Shown here one piece after another: positions 1 through 5,241 of a DNA stretch of 5,278 nucleotides. The notes under the pieces were generated by a model, which was not told the origin of the DNA, searched no databases, and saw only the letters and a program-made list of their open reading frames with translations. Numbering within the stretch: position 1 is the first letter of the stretch; each line of letters opens with the position of its first letter. The stretch comes from Actinomycetes bacterium (GTDB lineage: Bacteria > Actinomycetota > Acidimicrobiia > Acidimicrobiales > Microtrichaceae): NCBI GenBank assembly GCA_023423215.1, contig JAFAFZ010000072.1:1-5278 (forward strand), written 5' to 3'. The translations under genes were made by a program, and so were the position numbers.

Positions 1-765
1 GCGCAGTGGATGCTCGTCGGCTTCATCCACGGCGTGATGAACACCGACAACGTGACGATCTCGGGCGAGACGATCGACTACGGGCCGTGCGCGTTCATGG
101 ACCAGTTCGACCCGTCGACGGTGTTCAGCTCCATCGACCACGCCGGACGCTACGCCTACGGCGCCCAGCCGCAGATCACGCAGTGGAACCTCGCGCGCCT
201 GGGAGAGACGCTGCTCCAGCTGCTGGCCGAGGACGCCGACGCTGCGGTCGAGCCGGCGACGGGCGTGCTGTCCGGCTTCGGTGACCGCTACGCCGACGCG
301 TTCGCCGCCGGCGTGCGCCGCAAGCTCGGCGTGGAGGGCGACCTGCAGGACGAGTCGCTGGTCGACGACTGGTTCCGCCTGCTCTACGAGCAGTCGGTCG
401 ACATGACCTCGGCGTTCCGATCGCTCTCGGCCGCCGTTCGGGGTGATGCCGCCGTGGCACGGGCGCTGTTCCGCGATCCTGCAGCCTTCGACGGATGGGA
501 GCAGCGGTGGCGCGCCGAGTGGAGCTCCGGCGAAGCGGACCACGAGGCGCTCGCGCACCGCATGGACGAGGTCAACCCGATCTACGTGCCGCGCAACCAC
601 CTGGTCGAGGCGGCGCTGGAGGCAGCGACCGCCGGCGATCTGTCCGCGGTCGACGAGCTGGTGGACGTCGTGCGGGACCCGTTCACCGAGCGGCCGGGCC
701 TGGACCGCTTCGCCCAGCCCGCGCCACCCGACTTCGGACCGCACCGCACCTTCTGCGGCACCTGA
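1..765 (+). CDS. selO: SelO/YdiU protein adenylyltransferase, C-terminal half (5' end outside window)
   Basis: SelO is a pseudokinase-fold enzyme that transfers AMP from ATP to Ser, Thr or Tyr of target proteins and is linked to oxidative-stress responses. The reading frame is open from base 1, so the start lies outside the window; 254 residues remain of a family usually near 480 or more. The signature HGVMNTDN is at fragment residues 10-17 and TIDYGP at 24-29. Asp16, Asn17 and Asp26 match, with identical spacing, the catalytic Asp, the metal-binding Asn and the second metal Asp of characterised SelO. FMDQFDP, YGAQPQITQWNLARL and NPIYVPRNHLVE are further family blocks. The protein ends in RTFCGT, with one Cys near the C terminus where animal homologues carry selenocysteine; no Sec codon is involved here. 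The stop is TGA at 763-765. The next gene converges on it 54 bp away. Identification is secure; only the N-terminal half, with the glycine-rich loop and catalytic Lys, is unseen. Confidence 0.95.
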   Translation, partial: AQWMLVGFIHGVMNTDNVTISGETIDYGPCAFMDQFDPSTVFSSIDHAGRYAYGAQPQITQWNLARLGETLLQLLAEDADAAVEPATGVLSGFGDRYADAFAAGVRRKLGVEGDLQDESLVDDWFRLLYEQSVDMTSAFRSLSAAVRGDAAVARALFRDPAAFDGWEQRWRAEWSSGEADHEALAHRMDEVNPIYVPRNHLVEAALEAATAGDLSAVDELVDVVRDPFTERPGLDRFAQPAPPDFGPHRTFCGT

Positions 766-819
766 CGCACGAAATCCGCCGGCCTGCAGGATGGACCGTC
801 GCAGAGGCGCCCGTGCAGG

Positions 820-1032
820 TCAGTCGGCGCCGCGTCCCGTCGCCTGCTGCAGCTCGTCGATCCGCTCGGACGCCTCGGCCTTGGTGAGGTCGGCGTCGAC
901 CTGGACGCCGGCCTCCTGGCTGAGCGTCTGCAGGTAGGACTCCTGCGGTCCGGTCATCGGCTCGACGCCGGTCACCCAGTCCTCGGGGTCCTTCTCGGCC
1001 CGGCGCTCCACCTGATCCGTCTGGTCGCTCAT
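820..1032 (-). CDS. Small DUF3072 protein, candidate SOS-regulated
   Basis: This 70-residue, soluble, highly charged protein has no signal peptide or membrane segment. It matches the DUF3072 family in length and core motifs: DPEDWVTG at residues 15-22, MTGPQESYLQTLSQEAG at 26-42 and LTKAEASERIDEL at 49-61. The family has no established function. The pattern Q-x-x-Y-L-x-x-L-x-x-E-x-G, then LTK-x-EAS-x-x-I-x-x-L, resembles short helical tails I recall from some phage and DNA-metabolism proteins; a nucleic-acid role is inference only. I chose the ATG at 1032 because AAAGGTGGAG at 1036-1045 sits directly upstream. An in-frame GTG at 1041 would add three residues but has its Shine-Dalgarno abutting the start. 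The gene lies 120 bp downstream of phoD on the same strand, and a perfect LexA-type palindrome (1073-1088) lies between them, so independent SOS control is plausible. Confidence 0.88.
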   Translation of the reverse strand: MSDQTDQVERRAEKDPEDWVTGVEPMTGPQESYLQTLSQEAGVQVDADLTKAEASERIDELQQATGRGAD

Positions 1033-1035
1033 CGT

Positions 1036-1068
1036 CTCCACCTTTCCTGGTCGGACGGCGACCTCCTT
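1036..1068 (-). promoter_or_regulatory. Tandem Shine-Dalgarno-like sites before the DUF3072 start
   Basis: On the minus strand, AAAGGTGGAG (1036-1045) ends 3 nt before the ATG at 1032 and is the probable working ribosome-binding site. A second, stronger site, AAGGAGGT (complement of 1061-1068), fully complements the usual 16S rRNA 3' end. It lies 28 nt before the ATG with no ATG, GTG or TTG at normal spacing behind it. It may act as a ribosome standby site or be accidental. Confidence 0.5.
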
Positions 1069-1072
1069 CCCC

Positions 1073-1088
1073 TCGAACGCGCGTTCGA
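1073..1088. promoter_or_regulatory. Candidate LexA-binding site (SOS box)
   Basis: TCGAACGCGCGTTCGA is a perfect 16-bp palindrome and an exact match to the actinobacterial/mycobacterial SOS box TCGAAC-N4-GTTCGA. The central four bases also fit the RNRY spacer of the Gram-positive consensus. It is intergenic, with its centre about 48 bp upstream of the DUF3072 ATG on the minus strand. The gene on the other side, phoD, ends rather than starts here, so DUF3072 is the only obvious target in the window. No TANNNT-type -10 element is visible between it and the start codon (the spacer contains no TA), so the promoter is unresolved. Confidence 0.7.
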
Positions 1089-1152
1089 CACCTCGAGCCG
1101 CGCAGATCCCCCGATCGTGGTGGCCGTCGGACGAAGCCGAGCGGTGTGAGCG

Positions 1153-2727
1153 TCAGACGTTGACCAGCACGCCGGACGCGGCGTCGACCTGGAACGCGGG
1201 CCCCGCCCACGGCCTCGAGCCGCGCGCCGAGGCGTCGACCCGGTGGAACTCCACACGGCTGCCGGCCGCGGTGTACTCCATGATCCCGTAGCCGCGATGG
1301 CTGAAGTCGACGTGGTTGAGCGGTGGCTGGGACGCCTTCAGCAGGTCCGAGATGTTCTTCGCCAGGTCACCGAAGTAGTCGGCCGCACGCGACGAGATCG
1401 ATCCGCACACGTACTCCTGCGCGACCACCGGGCTGCTGGCGTCGTCCATGTCGACGCGCAGTCCGCCCTGCCAGAAGGAGTGGATGTCGCCGGTCGCGAT
1501 CGCCACGTTGCCGACCCGCTCGTCGTGGAGGTGCTGGAGCAGCCGCTGCCGCTCGTCCTGGTAGCCGTCCCACATGTCGAAGAAGAGGTAGAGCCCGGCG
1601 TGGCGCGGCGTGGCCGGTTCGAGCTGGCGGAGCCACGGCTCGTCCAGGTCGAGCAGTCGGACCGGGTGCATCATCACCGGGTTGCCGAGCAGCTTCCACG
1701 TCACGCCGTCGTCCTGCGCGGCCGACAGGCCCTGCGTCAGCCAGTCGAACTGCGCGCCGCCGAGCAGCGAGCGGTCCGGCGAGTGCACGACGCTGCCCGG
1801 CGCGGTCGCGGTCGAGGCGACGACCAGGTCGTTGCCCCACTGGTCGGTGGGCTGCGGGTCGCGGAACTGGCGGCCGTCGAGCAGCGACACGTCGACGAGC
1901 CGGCCGAAGCGGGCGCGGCGGTGGATGCGGCTGCCATCGATCGGCCAGACCGGCTGGTACTCGAACCAGGCCTGGTAGCCGTCGCGCTGCCGCTGCGGAT
2001 CGGTCTGGGCGATGGTCCGGTTCATGTTGTTGACGACCTCGTGGTCGTCCCAGATCGGCGCGAAGGGGTGCGCGGCGTGGGCGGCCTGCAGGTCGCGGTC
2101 CGAGCGCACGAGCCGGTACTTGGCGCGGTAGCCGGCCAGGTCGGTGGCGGTGCCCACGGTGTCGGTCCGCACCGCGAGCGGGTTGTTGCCGGTCGACTCG
2201 TAGATGTAGTCGCCCAGGTGCAGCACGGCGTCGACGTCCGCCGCGGCGATCGCGCGCCACGCCGGGTAGAAGCCGGCGGCGAACTGCTGGCAGCTGCCGA
2301 CCGCGAGGCGCACGCGCTCGGGGGTGGACGACGGGTCGGGCAGCGTGCGGGTGCGACCGACCGGGCTGGTCAGGCCGTCGACGCCGAAGCGGTACCAGTA
2401 CGTCGCGCCGGGGGCCAGGCCCTGCGCGAGCACCTTCGCCGTGCCGTCACCGTCGGGCGATGCCGTGACCGCGCCGTACGCGACGACGGTCGAGAACGAC
2501 GGATCACTGGCGACCGACCAGGTCAGCTCGACGGCGGACGAGGCGGCCGGAGCGAAGCGGGTCCAGAGCACGACGGCGTCCTCGGAGTGCACGCCCGACG
2601 CGACGCCGCAGTCGAACGGGCCATCGGGCGCGTCCGGCCCGGGCGGTGGTGCGCACGCCGTCAGGGACCCGAGCGCGAGTCCGCCCGCGCCTGCTGCCGA
2701 TGCCACCAGGAACTGCCGACGTCGCAT
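1153..2727 (-). CDS. phoD: PhoD-family alkaline phosphatase/phosphodiesterase, predicted Tat lipoprotein
   Basis: PhoD enzymes hydrolyse phosphomono- and diesters outside the cytoplasm, and the characterised enzyme uses Fe3+ and Ca2+. This 524-residue protein starts with a Tat signal (R-R-R-Q-F-L at residues 2-7), a hydrophobic stretch, and lipobox L-T-A-C with Cys25, predicting a lipid-anchored exported enzyme. The PhoD N-terminal domain follows (about 38-130; FDCGVASG and VVLWTRFAP), then the metallophosphatase domain (about 138-500). Likely metal and active-site motifs are GSCQ (Cys146), LHLGDYIYE (Asp173, Tyr176), WDDHEVVNN (226-234), LLDGRQFRD, LGNPVMMHP and ATGDIHSFW (Asp414, His416). 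Size and motif order are normal for the family and no key residue looks missing. Start choice: an in-frame GTG at 2733 has better spacing (5 nt) to AAGGGGG at 2739-2745 than the ATG at 2727 (11 nt); it would add only Met-Ala. Longer starts would put non-coding-looking sequence before the Tat motif. Many PhoD genes respond to phosphate limitation, but I see no clear Pho box. Confidence 0.95.
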   Translation of the reverse strand: MRRRQFLVASAAGAGGLALGSLTACAPPPGPDAPDGPFDCGVASGVHSEDAVVLWTRFAPAASSAVELTWSVASDPSFSTVVAYGAVTASPDGDGTAKVLAQGLAPGATYWYRFGVDGLTSPVGRTRTLPDPSSTPERVRLAVGSCQQFAAGFYPAWRAIAAADVDAVLHLGDYIYESTGNNPLAVRTDTVGTATDLAGYRAKYRLVRSDRDLQAAHAAHPFAPIWDDHEVVNNMNRTIAQTDPQRQRDGYQAWFEYQPVWPIDGSRIHRRARFGRLVDVSLLDGRQFRDPQPTDQWGNDLVVASTATAPGSVVHSPDRSLLGGAQFDWLTQGLSAAQDDGVTWKLLGNPVMMHPVRLLDLDEPWLRQLEPATPRHAGLYLFFDMWDGYQDERQRLLQHLHDERVGNVAIATGDIHSFWQGGLRVDMDDASSPVVAQEYVCGSISSRAADYFGDLAKNISDLLKASQPPLNHVDFSHRGYGIMEYTAAGSRVEFHRVDASARGSRPWAGPAFQVDAASGVLVNV

Positions 2728-2830
2728 CGCCACGACGACCCCCTTCGCCCAGGGCGGCCCCCACAGCCGCACCGTCGAGCAGCACCGTAGGTCGTGCCGT
2801 TCGACGGCGAACAGTCGATCGCCGGAACGT

Positions 2831-2850
2831 CATCCGGCCGCCACCGGATG
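2831..2850. promoter_or_regulatory. Perfect 7+6+7 inverted repeat, candidate operator
   Basis: CATCCGG (2831-2837) and CCGGATG (2844-2850) form a perfect inverted repeat with a 6-bp spacer. It lies about 104 bp from the phoD start and 124 bp from the PqqD/NHL start. The same 7-mer recurs at 2909-2915 and 2970-2976. The arrangement suits a dimeric regulator site, but no regulator gene is present to match it, and a weak RNA hairpin is the alternative. Confidence 0.3.
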
Positions 2851-2926
2851 TTGGGGTCACCGCAGCGACGTACTCCTCCGGTCGGGGTGAGATTGCCCAT
2901 GGGTCAGCCATCCGGTAGTCCGTACG

Positions 2927-2951
2927 GTGCCCCGAACAGATTTCGGAGCAC
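2927..2951 (+). promoter_or_regulatory. Hairpin/operator just upstream of the PqqD/NHL gene
   Basis: GTGC (2927-2930) pairs with GCAC (2948-2951), and CCGAA (2932-2936) pairs with TTCGG (2942-2946). One C/A mismatch separates the two stems and CAGAT forms the loop, giving nine Watson-Crick pairs out of ten. It ends 22 nt before the ATG, just ahead of the ribosome-binding site. No T run follows it, so it is not a typical terminator. It could be an operator or a leader-RNA hairpin. Confidence 0.4.
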
Positions 2952-2973
2952 GACGAGAGGGCTGGGGAGCCGG

Positions 2974-4356
2974 ATGACCGAGAAGCACGAGACCGTCGAG
3001 CCGCGCCACGACCTGGTCGTGCGCCGGGTGGACGACGGGCTCCTGGCCTACGACCCGCTCACGACGACGACCCACGCGCTCAACGGCACGGCGGCGGTCG
3101 TGTTCGACGCGGTGGCGGACCGCAGCGATCGCGCCGGCATCCGCAGCTCGGTCGAGGGCCGTCTCGGCGACGGATCCGACACCACCCTCCTGGTCGACCT
3201 GGCCCTCGACGAGCTCGTCGACGCGGGCCTGGTCGTCGCCACCACGTCGAGCGACCCGGCCGCGGCCACGCACGCCGGCAACGTCGACCGTCGTCGCATG
3301 CTGCAGCGTGCCGCTGTCGGCACCGCCGGCGTGGTCGTGCTGCCGGTCGTCACGTCGATCGTGGCGCCCTCGATCGCCGCCGCGCAGTCGGGTGGCACCG
3401 GCGGCGAAGGGCCGGGGGTCACCGCCCCGCCGACGACGGCCGCGACGACGACCACCGTGGCACCGGTCGCCGGCGAGGTCAGCACCTTCGCCGGTGGCAG
3501 CGGCACCCCGCTGGCCGACGTCGCGAGCGTCGCGTTCGACGGCACGCACGGCTACGTCATCACCGGGAGCTCGATCCTCAAGGTCAACCGCACCTCCGGC
3601 GCGACGGTCAGCACCCTGGTGTCGCCCGGCGAGCTGAACGGCCCGCAGGGCATGGTCCACGTGGGCGGGTTCCTCTACGTCGCCGACACCGGCAACCACC
3701 GCATCGCGCGCATCAACGTCGTGACCGGCGCCCTCACCAACTTCAGCGGGACGAAGGGCAACCCCGGCTACACCCACCAGAACTCCGGCGGCTTCGCCCA
3801 GGGCCGGTACTCGTCGCCGACGGCGATCATCTCTGCGGGCAGCAACGTCTTCTACATCGCCGACAGCGGCAACCACGCGGTCCGCCAGATCTCGGGCGGC
3901 ACGCTCACCGGCTTCGTCGGGCAGTTCAACCTGCCCGGCTACGCGGCGGGCCGACTCCGCACGCCGACCGACATCGCGCTGGGCGCGGACGGGCTGCTGT
4001 ACGTGGCGGACTCGGGCAACCACGTCATCCGCACGATCCACCAGACGTCCAAGGCGATGGCGACCTACGCCGGTCCGGCGTCGGTCGGGGGAGCGGCAGC
4101 ACCGACCGGCAGCAACGACGGCCCGGCCGCGACTGCGCACTTCCACACGCCGACTGGGTTGTCCTTCGGGCCGGACGGTGCGCTGTACGTGTCGGACACG
4201 GGCAACAGCCGGGTCCGCAAGGTGGCCGGCGGTCAGGTGTCGAGCCTCGCCGGCGCCTCGGGCGAGCTCAACAACCCGCAGTACCTGACCGTCGACTCCG
4301 GTGCGGTGTTCGTCGCCGACAAGGGCAACGGTCGGGTGGCCCGGGTCGTCATCTGA
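2974..4356 (+). CDS. PqqD-like (RRE) domain – Tat/membrane segment – NHL beta-propeller fusion protein
   Basis: This 460-residue protein has three parts. Residues about 11-88 match PqqD-like domains: VVRRVDDGLLAYDPLT, then THALNGTAAVVFDAV, then an acidic helix ending LDELVDAGLV. PqqD domains form the RiPP recognition element fold, which binds leader peptides for modifying enzymes. Residues 106-137 look like an internal Tat signal or membrane anchor: D-R-R-R-M-L-Q-R, a hydrophobic run, then LPVVTSIVAPSIAAA with a possible signal-peptidase site after Ala137. A Gly/Thr/Pro-rich linker spans 138-166. Residues 167-460 carry NHL-type blades: LYVADTGNHRI (234-244), FYIADSGNHAV (293-303), LYVADSGNHVI (342-352), LYVSDTGNSRV (404-414), VFVADKGNGRV (445-455), plus a degenerate first blade near 193-204. 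That suggests a six-bladed propeller. The likely topology is PqqD domain in the cytoplasm and propeller outside; this is inference. The ATG at 2974 follows GGGGAG (2964-2969), and sequence upstream in frame looks non-coding. The ligand and function are unknown. The convergent HprK-like gene suggests a shared system. Confidence 0.88.
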   Translation: MTEKHETVEPRHDLVVRRVDDGLLAYDPLTTTTHALNGTAAVVFDAVADRSDRAGIRSSVEGRLGDGSDTTLLVDLALDELVDAGLVVATTSSDPAAATHAGNVDRRRMLQRAAVGTAGVVVLPVVTSIVAPSIAAAQSGGTGGEGPGVTAPPTTAATTTTVAPVAGEVSTFAGGSGTPLADVASVAFDGTHGYVITGSSILKVNRTSGATVSTLVSPGELNGPQGMVHVGGFLYVADTGNHRIARINVVTGALTNFSGTKGNPGYTHQNSGGFAQGRYSSPTAIISAGSNVFYIADSGNHAVRQISGGTLTGFVGQFNLPGYAAGRLRTPTDIALGADGLLYVADSGNHVIRTIHQTSKAMATYAGPASVGGAAAPTGSNDGPAATAHFHTPTGLSFGPDGALYVSDTGNSRVRKVAGGQVSSLAGASGELNNPQYLTVDSGAVFVADKGNGRVARVVI

Positions 4357-4379
4357 GCGACCTCACGTCCACGGCGCCT

Positions 4380-4400
4380 GGTCGGCGTCGCCCGTCGACC
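4380..4400 (+). terminator. Candidate terminator hairpin between convergent genes
   Basis: GGTCGGCG (4380-4387) can pair with CGTCGACC (4393-4400) across the loop TCGCC, giving seven Watson-Crick pairs and one G·U in the plus-strand RNA. It sits 23 bp after the PqqD/NHL stop and 13 bp beyond the HprK-like stop, inside a 57-bp convergent gap where a terminator is expected. There is no T tract, and on the minus strand the G·U becomes a C·A mismatch, so it suits the plus-strand gene better. Terminators without U tracts are common in high-GC actinomycetes, but evidence here is modest. Confidence 0.35.
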
Positions 4401-4413
4401 GTCGCGCCGCCGT

Positions 4414-5241
4414 TCAGGTGGTCGTCGCGCCGTCGATCACCTCGTCCAGGACGGACAGGATCTGCGCGGCCGTGCGGTCGGCGTCCGGTCGATCACCCTG
4501 CAGGCACCGCGCTCGAGCCACCGTGGCGGCGGCGACGTCGAGGGTGAGGACGGGGTGCACGCTGGCGACCACCGCGTTGTCGACCAGGGCCAGCGCCCCG
4601 GTCGATCGATCGAGGGTGGTCGGGTCCCATTCGGCGCCGTCGTGGTGGCGTGTCGCAAGGACGAGTCCGACCGGCACCGGACCCGAGGCGACGTCCCCGA
4701 CCTGGTCGGGCGGTACCACACGGCTCGGTCCGCCCGGCACGCGGACCGACATCGGTTTGGGGTACGGGTGCAGCATCCCCTCGGCGTCCAGCACGGCGTA
4801 CTCGTCCGAGCAGTACTGCGCGCCAGCCGTGACGAGCGCTCGGGTGAGGGTCGTCTTGCCGGCCATCGACCGTCCGGGCAGGACGATGCCGCGCCCTCGC
4901 CAGGCGACCGCGCCGGCGTGCACGAAGACGACGTCCTTGGCGTGCACCGCGACACACAGGTGCACCTGCGACGCGGCGACGCGCAGCAGCTCCTCCCGGT
5001 CGGCGCAGTCGAAGTTCCCGCCTGACTCGGAGGTCACCGAGCCGCCGGCGTCGCCTCCCTCGATGCGCACCACCTCGTCGGGGGTCGCGGTGTCGCTCGC
5101 GGCCGCGTTCGTCGTCGCGGGCTCGAGTCGTGGCCTCAGCTCGTCGACCAGCTCGTCATCCAGGTGCACGCCGATGCACGCGCCGTACGCGCGGATCTCC
5201 AGCTCAGCCACGCGGCCGCCTCGCCGCGTCGGGTCGCTCAT
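4414..5241 (-). CDS. HPr-kinase-like P-loop protein (HprK-related serine kinase family)
   Basis: This 275-residue protein resembles the catalytic domain of HPr kinase/phosphorylase and the shorter HprK-related kinases of peptide-modification loci. A less conserved N-terminal region (about 12-80) leads into the core: FVHAGAV (106-112, with the conserved His108 before the P-loop), Walker A G-R-S-M-A-G-K-T at 123-130, and YCSDEYAVLD (143-152), where the Asp-Glu pair stands at the place of the Asp-Asp of classical HprK. HPYPKPMSVR (158-167) is a block I associate with this subfamily. It lacks the HprK N-terminal domain and any PTS context, so a role in sugar-PTS control is unlikely. Related kinases phosphorylate lasso-peptide precursors; the substrate here is unknown. 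The ATG at 5241 overlaps the upstream stop as ATGA, implying translational coupling and explaining its weak ribosome-binding site. A GTG at 5211, preceded by GGCGAGG, is the alternative start. It is cytoplasmic, with no signal peptide. Confidence 0.85.
   Translation of the reverse strand: MSDPTRRGGRVAELEIRAYGACIGVHLDDELVDELRPRLEPATTNAAASDTATPDEVVRIEGGDAGGSVTSESGGNFDCADREELLRVAASQVHLCVAVHAKDVVFVHAGAVAWRGRGIVLPGRSMAGKTTLTRALVTAGAQYCSDEYAVLDAEGMLHPYPKPMSVRVPGGPSRVVPPDQVGDVASGPVPVGLVLATRHHDGAEWDPTTLDRSTGALALVDNAVVASVHPVLTLDVAAATVARARCLQGDRPDADRTAAQILSVLDEVIDGATTT

Larger units (their letters stand above)
2728..2973. other. Divergent intergenic region with inverted repeats
   Basis: This 246-bp region must hold the promoters of phoD (leftward) and of the PqqD/NHL gene (rightward). 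No gene is credible in it; the readable frames look unlike coding sequence. It contains inverted repeats at 2799-2812 (GTTCG-N4-CGAAC), 2831-2850 (CATCCGG-N6-CCGGATG) and 2927-2951 (imperfect hairpin). It also holds a third CATCCGG at 2909-2915 and a fourth copy, CCGGATG, at 2970-2976 spanning the start codon. A weak rightward -35 candidate is TTGCCC at 2893-2898, followed after 17 bp by the poor -10 TAGTCC at 2916-2921. TACGGT at 2923-2928 fits TANNNT but lacks a well-spaced partner. I would not call a promoter from these. Confidence 0.6.

Noticed and set aside
751..765. Possible selenocysteine context at the end of selO
   Set aside because: The C terminus reads F-C-G-T with an ordinary Cys codon; the TGA at 763-765 is followed by no SelO-like continuation and no SECIS-like hairpin is evident.
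766..819. Possible terminator between selO and the DUF3072 gene
   Set aside because: Only short or widely spaced complementary stretches (such as CTGCAG and a distant GTGCAG) are present, with no compact stem and no T run.
1243..2790. A 515-codon open frame on the plus strand opposite phoD
   Set aside because: Its translation is Arg/Val/Ala/Gly-rich with no recognisable domain. The opposite strand encodes a complete PhoD with all motifs, so this is a GC-driven antisense shadow.
2794..2973. A 60-residue N-terminal extension of the PqqD/NHL protein from an ATG at 2794
   Set aside because: Composition and third-base usage look non-coding, the region holds inverted repeats, and the ATG at 2974 has a Shine-Dalgarno and matches where PqqD domains begin.
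2857..4146. A 429-codon open frame on the minus strand opposite the PqqD/NHL gene
   Set aside because: Low-complexity Arg/Asp/Val/Gly composition and no domain; the plus strand carries clear PqqD and NHL motifs.
3682..4362. Recurrent GCCGAC-x-GGCAACCAC-like DNA repeats suggesting a DNA repeat array
   Set aside because: They are the codons of the conserved A-D-[ST]-G-N-H blade motif at unequal spacing, so they are protein repeats rather than a DNA repeat element.
4602..4613. Palindromic repeat TCGATCGATCGA
   Set aside because: It lies inside the HprK-like coding sequence and is readily explained by Asp/Arg/Ser codon choice in GC-rich DNA.
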